Source of the DNA: Pseudoflavonifractor capillosus
Lineage (GTDB): Bacteria; Bacillota; Clostridia; Oscillospirales; Oscillospiraceae
Direction: 5' to 3'
Assembly: GCF_016902575.1 (NCBI RefSeq)
Contig: NZ_JACSNZ010000008.1
Location: 1 to 64,000, forward strand
Length of the DNA: 64,000 nt
The position numbers were made by a program, and so were the translations under genes. The notes beneath the pieces were generated by a model, which did not search any database, had not been told where the DNA came from, and saw only the letters and a list, made by a program, of their open reading frames with translations. Of the stretch, positions 26,296-34,758 are shown in pieces (positions within the stretch are counted from its first letter, which is position 1; each line of letters starts with the position of its first letter).

Positions 26296-27099
26296 TTAAA
26301 TGATGTGCTTCTCGCCCAGAATGGACACCAGCTGCTCGCAGGTAGCCTTGTCGGCGCCCTCCAGCATGGTGCCAGCGCCCTTGACGGGGGGAGAGAAGGA
26401 CTTGTACACCTGAGTGGGAGAGCCCTTCAGGCCGACAGTCTCCAGCTCCACCATGGGATCGTCCACCAGAGCGTTGAAGTCCAGCACGGTGTAGGGCTTG
26501 GAGTAGCACTCCATGATGCCAGACACGCGCATATAACGGGGGGTGTTCAGCTCCTTGATGCAGGTCAGCAGGCAGGGAGTCTGCACCTTGATGGTCATGT
26601 AGCCGTCCTCCAGCTCACGACGCACGGTGAGCTGGCCGTCGGTGTAGTCGATGCCGGTGACATAGGTGACCTGGGGCAGGCCCAGCTTCTCAGCGATCTG
26701 GGGACCCACCTGGGCGGTGTCACCGTCGATGGCCTGACGGCCGCAGAACACGATGTCGTCCTTCTCCACGCCGATCTTGCGGATGGCAGCGGTCAGAGTG
26801 GTGGAGGTGGCGAAGGTATCAGCGCCGCCGAACTCACGGGCGGACACCAGCACAGCCTCGTCAGCGCCCATGGCCAGGCACTCACGCAGCATGGACTCCG
26901 TGGGAGGGGGACCCATGGAGATGACAACCACCTTGGTGTCGGGGTTCTTATCCTTGATCTGGAGGGCGGCCTCCAGAGCGTTCATATCGTCGGGGTTGGA
27001 GATGGTGGCCATAGCGGCACGGTCCATGGTGCCGTCAGCCTTCACAGCAACCTTGCCGGAGGTGTCGGGCACCTGCTTGACACAGACAATGATTTTCAT
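26296..27099 (-). CDS. etfB: Electron transfer flavoprotein beta subunit
   Basis: A 267-residue EtfB starting MKIIVCVKQVPDT, the typical N-terminus, with FCGRQAIDGDTAQVGPQIAE (NADH/flavin site segment) and the C-terminal CEQLVSILGEKHII. Partner of EtfA, 18 bases upstream of etfA in the same operon. GAGGAGG precedes the ATG. Confidence 0.95.
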   Translation of the reverse strand: MKIIVCVKQVPDTSGKVAVKADGTMDRAAMATISNPDDMNALEAALQIKDKNPDTKVVVISMGPPPTESMLRECLAMGADEAVLVSAREFGGADTFATSTTLTAAIRKIGVEKDDIVFCGRQAIDGDTAQVGPQIAEKLGLPQVTYVTGIDYTDGQLTVRRELEDGYMTIKVQTPCLLTCIKELNTPRYMRVSGIMECYSKPYTVLDFNALVDDPMVELETVGLKGSPTQVYKSFSPPVKGAGTMLEGADKATCEQLVSILGEKHII

Positions 27100-27119
27100 A
27101 ATGCGCTCTTCCTCCTCAA

Positions 27120-28283
27120 TTACTTAATGCCCAGGTTGGCAGCGATGACCATACGCTGAACCTCAGATGTACCCTCGTAGATCTCAGTGATCTTGGCGTC
27201 ACGCATCATGCGCTCCACGGGGTAATCACGGGTGTAGCCGTAGCCACCGAACAGCTGCACGGCACGACGGGTCACGTCGCTGGCGGCCTCAGCGGCAAAC
27301 AGCTTGGCCATGGCAGCGTCCATGGTGTACTTCTCGCCAGCCTGCTTCTTGGCAGCAGCGGAGTAGACCAGGAACTGAGCAGCCTGCATCTTGGTGTGCA
27401 TCTCAGCCAGCTGGAACTGGGTGTTCTGGAACTGGGAGATGCGGCGGCCAAACTGCACACGCTCCTTGGTGTAGTTGATGGCCTCTTCCACAGCGCCCTC
27501 GCCCAGACCCAGAGCCTGAGCAGCGATGCCGATACGGCCGCCGTCCAGGGTCTTCATGGCGATGGCGAAGCCCTTGCCCTGCTTGCCCAGCAGACGGTCC
27601 TTGGGAATGACGCAATCCTCGAAAATCAGCTCGCAGGTGGAGGAGCCGCGGATACCCATCTTCTTCTCGTGCTTGCCCACCTTGAAGCCGGGGTCGGTGC
27701 GCTCCACGATGAAGGCGGAGATCTCCTTGCTCTTGCGGCCGCGCTTGTCCAGCACAGTGCCGGTGACAGCGAAGATGACGAACACGTTGGCATAGCCAGC
27801 GTTGGTGATGAAGATCTTGGAGCCGTTGATGATCCAGTTCCCACCGGACTCATCCAGCACGGCGGTGGTCTGCTGACCCTGAGCGTCGGTACCAGCGCCG
27901 GGCTCGGTCAGGCCGAAGGCACCCAGCCACTCGCCGGAGCACAGCTTGGGCAGATACTTCATCTTCTGCTCCTCGGTGCCGTTCTCATAGATGGGGGCGC
28001 AGCACAGGCTGGTGTGAGCGGAGACGATAACACCGGTGGTGCCGCAGACCTTGGACAGCTCCTCCACAGCCATGGCGTAGCTCACCACGTCAGCACCGGC
28101 GCCGCCGTACTTCTTGGGGAAGTAGATGCCCATCATGCCCAACTCAGCCATCTTCTTGACGGTGTTCTCGGGGAACATCTCCTCCTCGTCCACCATGGCA
28201 GCCAGAGGCTTGACCTCGTTCTCGGCAAACTCACGGAACAGCTTGCGCATCATTTCTTGTTCTTTGGACAGTTTGAAATCCAT
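27120..28283 (-). CDS. bcd: Acyl-CoA dehydrogenase (butyryl-CoA dehydrogenase type)
   Basis: A 387-residue flavoprotein that reduces crotonyl-CoA to butyryl-CoA. Family marks include the FAD-binding segment GLTEPGAGTD, the MGIRGSSTCEL segment, QLFGGYGYTRDYPVERMMRD and the catalytic base in YEGTSEVQRM (Glu). The ATG at 28283 (MDFKLSKEQ) follows AAGGAGG. Next to etfB/etfA and hbd, it is most likely the bifurcating Bcd of butyrate formation. Between hbd and bcd is a GC-rich hairpin (28310-28336) without a T-run. Confidence 0.94.
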   Translation of the reverse strand: MDFKLSKEQEMMRKLFREFAENEVKPLAAMVDEEEMFPENTVKKMAELGMMGIYFPKKYGGAGADVVSYAMAVEELSKVCGTTGVIVSAHTSLCCAPIYENGTEEQKMKYLPKLCSGEWLGAFGLTEPGAGTDAQGQQTTAVLDESGGNWIINGSKIFITNAGYANVFVIFAVTGTVLDKRGRKSKEISAFIVERTDPGFKVGKHEKKMGIRGSSTCELIFEDCVIPKDRLLGKQGKGFAIAMKTLDGGRIGIAAQALGLGEGAVEEAINYTKERVQFGRRISQFQNTQFQLAEMHTKMQAAQFLVYSAAAKKQAGEKYTMDAAMAKLFAAEAASDVTRRAVQLFGGYGYTRDYPVERMMRDAKITEIYEGTSEVQRMVIAANLGIK

Positions 28284-28349
28284 GGAATGTTTCCTCCTTA
28301 TCAGTATGAGACCGGGGGGTGGCATTGCCGCCCCCCGGATGGGAGCAAA

Positions 28350-29201
28350 TTATTTCTTGGTGTAGTCAAAGAAGCCCTTGCCGGTCTTGCGGCCCAGGTT
28401 GCCGGCACGCACCATCTTGCGCAGCAGCAGAGAGGCACGGTACTTGGGATCGTGGGTCTCGTTGTACAGAGTGTCCATGATGGCCAGGCACACGTCCAGA
28501 CCCACCAGGTCGCCCAGAGCCAGGGGGCCCATGGGGTGGTTGGCGCCCAGCTTCATGGCGGTGTCGATGCCCTCAGCAGTGGCAACGCCGGTGTACAGCA
28601 GGTCGCAGGCCTCGTTGATCATGGGGATCAGGATCTTGTTGACCACGAAACCGGGGGCCTCGTTGACCTCCACGGGCTCCTTGCCGATCTCCACGGACAG
28701 GTCGTAGATGGCCTTGTAGGTCTCGTCGGAGGTGTTGGCGCCACGGATGACCTCCACCAGCTTCATGACGGTGGCGGGGTTGAAGAAGTGCATACCGATG
28801 AAGCGGTCGGGGCGCTTGGTAGCGGCAGCAATGGCGGTGATGGAGATGGAAGAGGTGTTGGAGGCCAGGATGGTCTCGGGCTTGCAGATGGCGTCCAGCT
28901 CAGCGAAGATGGACTTCTTGATCTCAAGGTTCTCGATGGCGGCCTCAACCACCAGGTCGGCGTCAGCAGCCACGTTCAGGTCGGTGGTGAAGGACATCTT
29001 GTCCAGGATGGCCTGCTTGCCAGCCTCGTCCATCTTGCCCTTGGCAACCAGCTTGTCCAGGCCCTTGTTCAGACGGGCCTCGGAAGCCTGAATGATCTCG
29101 TCCTTGATGTCACGGACCACCACGTCAAAACCCTTGCGAGCAAAGACCTGAGCGATGTCCAGGCCCATGGTGCCGCCGCCGATGACTACAACTTTCTTCA
29201 T
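28350..29201 (-). CDS. hbd: 3-hydroxybutyryl-CoA dehydrogenase
   Basis: A 283-residue NAD(P)-dependent enzyme that makes 3-hydroxybutyryl-CoA from acetoacetyl-CoA. The Rossmann motif GGGTMG is at residues 8-13; the catalytic segments [24 protein letters not shown] and [12 protein letters not shown] (His-Glu pair and substrate loop) are intact, as is the [12 protein letters not shown] region. GAGGAGG precedes the ATG. It follows crt, separated by a 189-base hairpin-rich insert and a copied crt end. Confidence 0.95.
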   Translation of the reverse strand: MKKVVVIGGGTMGLDIAQVFARKGFDVVVRDIKDEIIQASEARLNKGLDKLVAKGKMDEAGKQAILDKMSFTTDLNVAADADLVVEAAIENLEIKKSIFAELDAICKPETILASNTSSISITAIAAATKRPDRFIGMHFFNPATVMKLVEVIRGANTSDETYKAIYDLSVEIGKEPVEVNEAPGFVVNKILIPMINEACDLLYTGVATAEGIDTAMKLGANHPMGPLALGDLVGLDVCLAIMDTLYNETHDPKYRASLLLRKMVRAGNLGRKTGKGFFDYTKK

Positions 29202-29255
29202 GTTAAGTTCCTCCTCACTGGAATGACCAGTTTTAATATATGATAAGGGAAATTA

Positions 29256-29500
29256 CTTACTTGTTCTGGAAGTGCTTCTCAGCTATGTCTCGAAAACGCA
29301 AGCGTTTTCTCGAGGAGATTGCAGCCCGCTGCATCGCACTCGCCTTGCTCGCACGTTTGCGGGCTGAGAAGTGTATTTTCTGATGCACATGTCCTCAGAA
29401 AATACGGATTTCATTTTCTTTCGCCGTCTGCGGACGGCGAAACTCTGCCGAGGGCTTACCTTCCAAGAGGTGCTTACTTGTTCTGGAAGTGCTTCTCAGC
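29256..29500. mobile_element. 28-bp direct repeat flanking a 189-bp hairpin-rich insert at the crt 3' end
   Basis: The 28 bases at 29473-29500, which hold the last codons and stop of crt, are repeated exactly at 29256-29283. Between them, 29284-29472 contains four stem-loops in a row: GAAAACGC/GCGTTTTC, CAGCCCGC/GCGGGCTG, TATTTTCTGA/TCAGAAAATA and TTTCGCCGTC/GACGGCGAAA. No gene is convincing inside. The pattern is that of a small element inserted at, and duplicating, the end of a coding gene. Confidence 0.75.
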
Positions 29501-30250
29501 GCGCTTGGCCAGGAACGCGCCCATGCCCTCGTTCTTGTCCTGGGTGCCGCAGGTGACACCGAAGGCCTCGGCCTCGAAGGCGGAACCGGTGGCGATGTCG
29601 GTCTGCATGCCCATACGGATGCAGCGCTTGGACTCGGCCACAGCAATGGGGGCGTTGGCGCAGATGGCGTTGGCCAGCTCCATGGCCTTGTCCATCAGCT
29701 CGTCGGGAGCGTACACCTGGGACACCAGGCCGATCTCCTTGGCCTCGGCAGCGCCGATGACCTTGGCGGTGAGGATCAGCTCCATGGCCTTGGAAATGCC
29801 CACGATGCGGGGCAGACGCTGGGTGCCGCCGAAGCCGGGGGTGATGCCCAGGCCCACCTCGGGCTGGCCGAACTTGGCCTTCTCAGAGGCAATACGGATG
29901 TCACAGGCCATAGCCAGCTCGCAGCCGCCGCCCAGAGCAAAGCCGTTGATGGCAGCGATGACGGGCTTGGACAGGTTCTCCAGACGCAGGAAGATGGAGC
30001 CGCCGTGGACACCGAACTTCTTGCCGTCGATGGCGGAGAAATTCACCATCTCGCCGATATCAGCGCCAGCCACAAAAGAACGACCGGCACCGGTGAGCAC
30101 CACAACACGAACCTCGTCGTCAGCCTCCACCTGGGAGATGGCGGCATCCAGGTCACACAGAACCTGAGAGTTCAGCGCATTGAGGGCCTCGGGACGGTCA
30201 ATGGTAAGTACGGCCACGCTTCCCTGCTTTTCAAACTTCACAAATGACAT
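29474..30250 (-). CDS. crt: Enoyl-CoA hydratase / 3-hydroxybutyryl-CoA dehydratase (crotonase)
   Basis: A 258-residue crotonase-fold protein converting 3-hydroxybutyryl-CoA to crotonyl-CoA. The oxyanion-hole segments AGADIGEM and INGFALGGGCELAMACDIRIA and the catalytic glutamates in the PEVGLGITPGFGGTQRLPR region are present. AAGGAGG lies before the ATG. First gene of crt-hbd-bcd-etfBA; thiolase and the terminal butyryl-CoA step are not in the window. Its last codons are duplicated downstream. Confidence 0.95.
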   Translation of the reverse strand: MSFVKFEKQGSVAVLTIDRPEALNALNSQVLCDLDAAISQVEADDEVRVVVLTGAGRSFVAGADIGEMVNFSAIDGKKFGVHGGSIFLRLENLSKPVIAAINGFALGGGCELAMACDIRIASEKAKFGQPEVGLGITPGFGGTQRLPRIVGISKAMELILTAKVIGAAEAKEIGLVSQVYAPDELMDKAMELANAICANAPIAVAESKRCIRMGMQTDIATGSAFEAEAFGVTCGTQDKNEGMGAFLAKRAEKHFQNK

Positions 30251-30328
30251 AGGGATTGCCTCCTTGCAATCAAATTTTACATCCAGTTGACCTTTTTATC
30301 ACCGAATATACTTCAAAGTGTGATATCA

Positions 30329-30391
30329 CGTTATTTTTTTGACGTGTCTTTACAAAAGGTCAGCGGCTTTTTGTCGTTATTTTTTTAACAA
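30329..30391 (-). promoter_or_regulatory. Candidate Rex (redox) operators in the crt leader
   Basis: Minus strand, 30374-30391 reads TTGTTAAAAAAATAACGA, two mismatches from the Rex site TTGTTAANNNNTTAACAA. A related core CGTTATTTTTTTGAC occurs 46 bp away at 30329-30343 (plus reading), in the same direction. Both lie in the leader of the butyrate operon, a known Rex target in clostridia. Direct binding is inferred. Confidence 0.45.
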
Positions 30392-30433
30392 ATAAGCCGC
30401 AAAAAAATCCGGAATGTCCCTTCCTTGCATTCA

Positions 30434-30462
30434 AGTATACTGCTTTCCTCGTCTATTTGCAA
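30434..30462 (-). promoter_or_regulatory. Promoter of the crt-hbd-bcd-etfBA operon
   Basis: Minus strand: TTGCAA (30457-30462), 17-base spacer, TATACT (30434-30439). The leader is about 180 bases and contains the Rex-like sites. No gene lies in 30251-30540. Confidence 0.75.
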
Positions 30463-30540
30463 GGAATTTCATACGATATAATTATACATTCCCGCCGGGA
30501 AATTTCAACCCCTTTTTGTCTATTTCGTCCATGTAGGCAC

Positions 30541-30578
30541 AAAAAAGATTGACAGCCCATCACCATGGTCTGCCAATC
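30541..30578 (-). terminator. Terminator of the nusA-ribF operon
   Basis: A 14-bp imperfect stem (30547-30560 with 30565-30578), then TTTTTTG on the minus strand, 15 bases after ribF. Confidence 0.85.
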
Positions 30579-30592
30579 CGGTCCGTGGAAAT

Positions 30593-31492
30593 TCATTTTT
30601 TGACAAAATAGGCCCGGGTCTGGTGAGCGTTGCGGAGGATTTCGTCCCGCAGGGCATCCAGGGATTCAAACTTCCGCTCGCCCCGCAGCCGAGTGTAAAA
30701 CTCCACCTCCATGCGCTGGCCGTACACATCCCCGTCAAAGTCCAGAATCCACGGCTCCACCGTCACCTGGTGGGTATCCTCCACCGTGGGGCGCACCCCC
30801 ACGTTGGTCACCGCCTGGTAGGTCTGCCCTGCCAGGTGCACCCGGGTGGCGTACACGCCAAAGGCGGGCACCAGAATGTTGGAGGGCAGCAGCAGATTGG
30901 CGGTGGGGGTGCCCAGGGTGCGGCCCAGCTGCTTGCCATGCACCACCGTGCCGGTGATGAGGTGGGGATGGCCCAGATAGCGGCAGGCCCGCTCCATATC
31001 GCCCTGGGTGATGAGGCCCCGGATGTAGGTGGAGGAGACGGTGATGCCGTCTATCTGCACCGGAGGGATGATGGTGCAGCCAATGCCCATCTCCTGGCAG
31101 ATCTCCCCCAGGCGATCCACGTTGCCCTCCCCCTTGTAACCGAAGTGGTAGTCATGGCCCGCCACCACGTGGATGGCTCCCATCTGCTCAGACAGGATGT
31201 GGGTGGCAAATTCCCGCCAGGGCATTTCCATCATGGCCCGGTCAAAGGGAAGCACCAGCACCTCATCCATGCCGTAATACCGCTCCATGAGGGTGGTGCG
31301 CTCCTGATGGGTGTTGATGAGGGGGGTGGGCTCACCCCGGGTCAGGTCCCGGGGGTGGTGGTCAAAGGTGACGGCGCAGGCCAAAGCCCCCGTCTCGTCC
31401 GCCACTTCCCGAGCCCTGCGCAACAGTGCCCCGTGGCCCCGGTGTACCCCGTCAAAAAAGCCCAGGGCAATGACTCGTTGTTTCTCTGCCAT
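30593..31492 (-). CDS. ribF: Bifunctional riboflavin kinase / FAD synthetase
   Basis: A 299-residue enzyme making FMN and FAD. The N-terminal adenylyltransferase half has GFFDGVHRGH and SSTYIRGLI; the C-terminal kinase half has GTPTANLLLP, the FGVYATRV strand, TNVGVRPT and EFYTRLRGERKF. The ATG at 31492 (MAEKQRV) is taken; the frame is open to a TTG at 31513 that would overlap truB. It ends the rimP-to-ribF operon, as usual in Firmicutes. Confidence 0.95.
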   Translation of the reverse strand: MAEKQRVIALGFFDGVHRGHGALLRRAREVADETGALACAVTFDHHPRDLTRGEPTPLINTHQERTTLMERYYGMDEVLVLPFDRAMMEMPWREFATHILSEQMGAIHVVAGHDYHFGYKGEGNVDRLGEICQEMGIGCTIIPPVQIDGITVSSTYIRGLITQGDMERACRYLGHPHLITGTVVHGKQLGRTLGTPTANLLLPSNILVPAFGVYATRVHLAGQTYQAVTNVGVRPTVEDTHQVTVEPWILDFDGDVYGQRMEVEFYTRLRGERKFESLDALRDEILRNAHQTRAYFVKK

Positions 31493-31509
31493 GATGGTTC
31501 TCTCTCCGT

Positions 31510-32382
31510 TCAAGTGGGATCAAAAAAGCTCTTGATGATGTGGAGTTTGCCCTGCTCCACCCGGCCCAGGGCCAGAAATTCCTCCTCGGGGCCGTAGATG
31601 CGGTAGGTACCGTCCTCCGCCTCCGGCTGGTGCACCTGGGCCCCGTGGCGCACCCGTTCCGCCCCCCGCTTTCCCAGGGTGAGGGCGGGGTGGGCTTCAA
31701 ACAGGGTGTCCGTAGACAGCAGCAGTCCGGCTGGGTTCTCAGTCTCCAGCACCTCTTGCAGGGGATGGGCCTGGGTCAGCTCATAGCCGCAGGCCATGGT
31801 ACGCCGCAGAGAGCTCATACACCCGCCGCAGCCCAGCGCCGCTCCAATATCGTGGCACAGGGTGCGCACATAGGTACCCTTGGAGCATTTGACCCGGATG
31901 GTGAACTCGTCCGGGGCGGTCTGTCCCTCCAGGGTGAGGGCGTGGATGGTCACAGGCCGGGCGGGCCGCTCCACCTCTTTGCCCTTGCGGGCCAGTTCGT
32001 AGAGTTTTTTGCCATTGATTTTTATGGCGGAGTACATGGGAGGCACCTGGAGAATATCCCCGGTGAACTGGGGCAGTACCCCTCTCACCTGCTCCGCTGT
32101 TACCTCCACCAGGTGTTCTTCCAGGGTGTTTCCGCTGGTGTCCTGGGTATCGGTGACCCGGCCCAGCTTCAGCCCTGCCACATACTCCTTATCCCCCCGC
32201 TCGGCAAACTCCACCCCCCGGGTGGCCCGGCCCACAAACACCGGGAGCACCCCGGTGGCCATGGGGTCCAGGGTTCCGGCGTGTCCGATCCGCCGCTCCC
32301 CCAGCACACCCCGCAGCTTGGCACACACGTCCATGGATGTCCAGTCCTGGGGTTTGTCGATGATGATGATTCCGTTGGGCAT
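31510..32382 (-). CDS. truB: tRNA pseudouridine(55) synthase
   Basis: Makes pseudouridine 55 in the T-loop of tRNAs. The 290-residue protein shows the catalytic Asp in [12 protein letters not shown], the VGRATR segment, the [10 protein letters not shown] strand and [26 protein letters not shown] precedes the ATG. Lies 16 bases after nrnA. Confidence 0.96.
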   Translation of the reverse strand: MPNGIIIIDKPQDWTSMDVCAKLRGVLGERRIGHAGTLDPMATGVLPVFVGRATRGVEFAERGDKEYVAGLKLGRVTDTQDTSGNTLEEHLVEVTAEQVRGVLPQFTGDILQVPPMYSAIKINGKKLYELARKGKEVERPARPVTIHALTLEGQTAPDEFTIRVKCSKGTYVRTLCHDIGAALGCGGCMSSLRRTMACGYELTQAHPLQEVLETENPAGLLLSTDTLFEAHPALTLGKRGAERVRHGAQVHQPEAEDGTYRIYGPEEEFLALGRVEQGKLHIIKSFFDPT

Positions 32383-32398
32383 CCTTGTCTCCTCCCGG

Positions 32399-33349
32399 TT
32401 AGTTGCGGTTTAATTCCTGGTCGATGGCCTTCAAAATAGCCTCTCTGGCCTGCTCCACGCTGCCCATGACGGTGCAGCCCGCAGCGGCCTTGTGTCCGCC
32501 CCCACCCAGGTGGGCGCACACGGCACAGGCATCCAGGTAGTCGGCATTGGTGCGCATGGAGATCTTGCACTCCCCGGGTTTCAGCTCCCGGATGGTGGCG
32601 GAGTGGCGCAGACCCTCCAGCTGACCCACAAAGGCGGCGATGTCCTCGGTGTCATCGTTGGTGGCCCCCGCCTGTTCCATCACGTCCAGGGACAGGGTGG
32701 CCACCGCCACGGTGTTCTCGTGGCACAGATACAGACCCTGGAGCAGCAGGCTCTCCAGGCGCATCCGGGCCACGGACTTGGTGCGGAAGTGCTTTTTGTT
32801 CAAGCGCTTGAAGTCAATGCCCTGTTCCATCAGCCCCGCCGCCACCCGGTGGGTGTGGGGGGTGGTGTTGGCATAGACAAAGCAGCCGGTGTCGGTGGAC
32901 ACCGCCACATAGAGGGGGGTGGCGATGGCCTCATTCATCACACCCAGATCCTGGGCAATCTCCCACAGGATCTCTCCACAGGCGGCCTTGTCCGCCTCCA
33001 GGCAGGTATTCTTTGCAAAGAACTCCTGGGAGGGGTGGTGGTCGATGGCCAGGTCAATGCGCTCCACATACTCCTGGGCATTGGGGGGCAGCAGTCCCAG
33101 GGTGGCCACGTCCACGCTCACCACCGTATCGGGGGTGTACTCTTCCGGAGCCTCCATCCCCTCCAGGTACTCCCGGAACATGGCGGTGGCATCCAGGCTG
33201 GGCAGCAGCCAGGCAGTCTTGCCCATGGTGCGCAGCAGGTTGCACAGGCCCACACCGCAGCCAATGGTGTCCCCATCCGGACGCTTGTGGGTGAGGATGA
33301 GATAGTTGTCGTGCTCACTGAGAAAACGAGCCGCTTCCTGGTGGGTCAT
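32399..33349 (-). CDS. nrnA: DHH/DHHA1 phosphoesterase, NrnA-type oligoribonuclease/pAp phosphatase
   Basis: A 316-residue protein that removes nucleotides from very short RNAs and may dephosphorylate pAp. Metal motifs are [10 protein letters not shown] near the N-terminus, SVDVA, and the name-giving IDHHPS; the C-terminal DHHA1 domain ends in [17 protein letters not shown] precedes the ATG, which lies 2 bases past the rbfA stop. Common partner of rbfA and truB in Firmicutes. Confidence 0.94.
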   Translation of the reverse strand: MTHQEAARFLSEHDNYLILTHKRPDGDTIGCGVGLCNLLRTMGKTAWLLPSLDATAMFREYLEGMEAPEEYTPDTVVSVDVATLGLLPPNAQEYVERIDLAIDHHPSQEFFAKNTCLEADKAACGEILWEIAQDLGVMNEAIATPLYVAVSTDTGCFVYANTTPHTHRVAAGLMEQGIDFKRLNKKHFRTKSVARMRLESLLLQGLYLCHENTVAVATLSLDVMEQAGATNDDTEDIAAFVGQLEGLRHSATIRELKPGECKISMRTNADYLDACAVCAHLGGGGHKAAAGCTVMGSVEQAREAILKAIDQELNRN

Positions 33350-33351
33350 GC

Positions 33352-33741
33352 TCAGTCCTCCTCGTCCAGCACGATGTGGGCATTGGCGGGGTTGGCAGGC
33401 TTGACCACGTTGGGATCCCGCAGCAGCTCCAGAATGTGGGCGCCGTGGTCGATGGAGTCGTCCCGCTCGAAGATCAGCTCCGGGGTGTGGCGCAGGTTCA
33501 AAGCCCGGCTCAGCTCCCGACGGAGGTAGCCCCCGGCGGACTTCAGACCCTTGACCACGTTGTTGGCGTCGCTCTTGTCCAGCATGGACACATAGATCTT
33601 GGCAAAGTGGAGGTCAGGGGTGGTCTCCACCCGGGTGATGGAAATCAGCCCCGTCACACGGGGGTCTTTCACCGTGGGGATGAGGGCGGCCAGTTCCCGC
33701 TGAATCTCCTCGTTGATACGGCCCAGGCGATTGCTTGGCAT
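33352..33741 (-). CDS. rbfA: 30S ribosome-binding factor A
   Basis: A 129-residue KH-like assembly factor for the 30S subunit, needed for 16S 5'-end maturation and cold growth. The family pattern is clear: MPSNRLGRINEEIQREL, the DPRVTGLISITRVETTPDL strand, FAKIYVSML and LRRELSRALNLRHTPEL. The start is preceded by AGGAGG. It would normally follow infB directly; here argC sits in between. Confidence 0.95.
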   Translation of the reverse strand: MPSNRLGRINEEIQRELAALIPTVKDPRVTGLISITRVETTPDLHFAKIYVSMLDKSDANNVVKGLKSAGGYLRRELSRALNLRHTPELIFERDDSIDHGAHILELLRDPNVVKPANPANAHIVLDEED

Positions 33742-33759
33742 AGTGTTTTCCTCCTTTTG

Positions 33760-34680
33760 TTACAGGCTCAGGCCTCGTGTCTCGTCAAAGCCCAGCATCA
33801 GGTTCATGTTTTGTACCGCAGCCCCCGAGGCACCCTTGCCCAGGTTGTCAAAGACGGCGGTGACAGCGGTCTGCCCTTCCCGGCCATACACCACCAATTT
33901 CATGGTGTCCCGGCCAGAGAGGGCATTGGAATAGATCATGGGTTCCTCCCCACCCAGAGGGGCCACGCTCACCAGGGCCTGTCCGGCGTAGTGCTCACTG
34001 AGGGCCTCGTGGGCCAGCTTGGCATCCACCCAGGGCAGCAGTACGGTGGTGGCCATGCCCTGGGGGTAGTCTCCCACCACGGGGGCGAAGACGGGGGCAC
34101 GATCCAGACCACATATCTTCTGCATTTCGGGCAGGTGTTTATGCTGCAAAGTCAGGCCGTAAATCCGGCAGCTGTCATGGCAGGAATCCCGCCCCTCATC
34201 CTCATACTCGGCGATCATGCTCTTGCCGCCTCCGGTGTATCCGGTGAGGGAGTAGCAGGTCAGGGGGAAGTGGGCGGGGATGACCCCCCGCTGCACCAAG
34301 GGGTACACCGAGGCGATGAAGCCGCTGGCGTGACAGCCAGGGTTTGCCACCCGCTGGGAAATGACAATGTTATTTCTATGGTTCTCCGACAGCTCGGCAA
34401 AGCCATAGTCCCAGTCGGGGTTGGTGCGGTGGGCGGTGGAGGCATCAATGATGCGGGTGTTGGGGTTTTCCACCATCTGTACGGCTTCCTTGGCCGCCTG
34501 GTCGGGCAGGCACAAAAACACCAGGTCGGCGGCGTTTAGGAGCTTTTTCCGCTCCTCCACATTCTTGCGCTTGTCCTCGTCAATGAGCAGCAGCTCAATG
34601 TCATTTCTCTGGGCCAGTCGGTCGTAAATTTGCAGGCCGGTGGTGCCCTGTTTGCCGTCAATGTATACTTTGGGCTTCAT
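33760..34680 (-). CDS. argC: N-acetyl-gamma-glutamyl-phosphate reductase (short type)
   Basis: NADPH-dependent third step of arginine synthesis. The 306-residue protein is of the shorter class: it starts MKPKVYIDGKQGTTGLQI with the nucleotide-binding turn, has the catalytic cysteine in VANPGCHASGF, and SLTGYTGGGKSMI. It completes the pathway whose other genes form the argGHJBDF operon 13 kb away. Its place between infB and rbfA, in the same direction and with short gaps (19 bases to rbfA, 78 to infB), means it is probably co-transcribed with translation genes. Confidence 0.94.
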   Translation of the reverse strand: MKPKVYIDGKQGTTGLQIYDRLAQRNDIELLLIDEDKRKNVEERKKLLNAADLVFLCLPDQAAKEAVQMVENPNTRIIDASTAHRTNPDWDYGFAELSENHRNNIVISQRVANPGCHASGFIASVYPLVQRGVIPAHFPLTCYSLTGYTGGGKSMIAEYEDEGRDSCHDSCRIYGLTLQHKHLPEMQKICGLDRAPVFAPVVGDYPQGMATTVLLPWVDAKLAHEALSEHYAGQALVSVAPLGGEEPMIYSNALSGRDTMKLVVYGREGQTAVTAVFDNLGKGASGAAVQNMNLMLGFDETRGLSL

Positions 34681-34758
34681 ATTACCACTTCCAGTTGTCT
34701 GATATAGAAGGTGGGGACAGGCGAGTTGCCGCCCGCCCCCACACAAAATAGAGCGAAA

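Noticed and set aside
29319-30167. A 282-codon plus-strand frame through the hairpin insert and crt
   Set aside because: It overlaps crt in antisense for most of its length; the start lies in the hairpin-rich insert.
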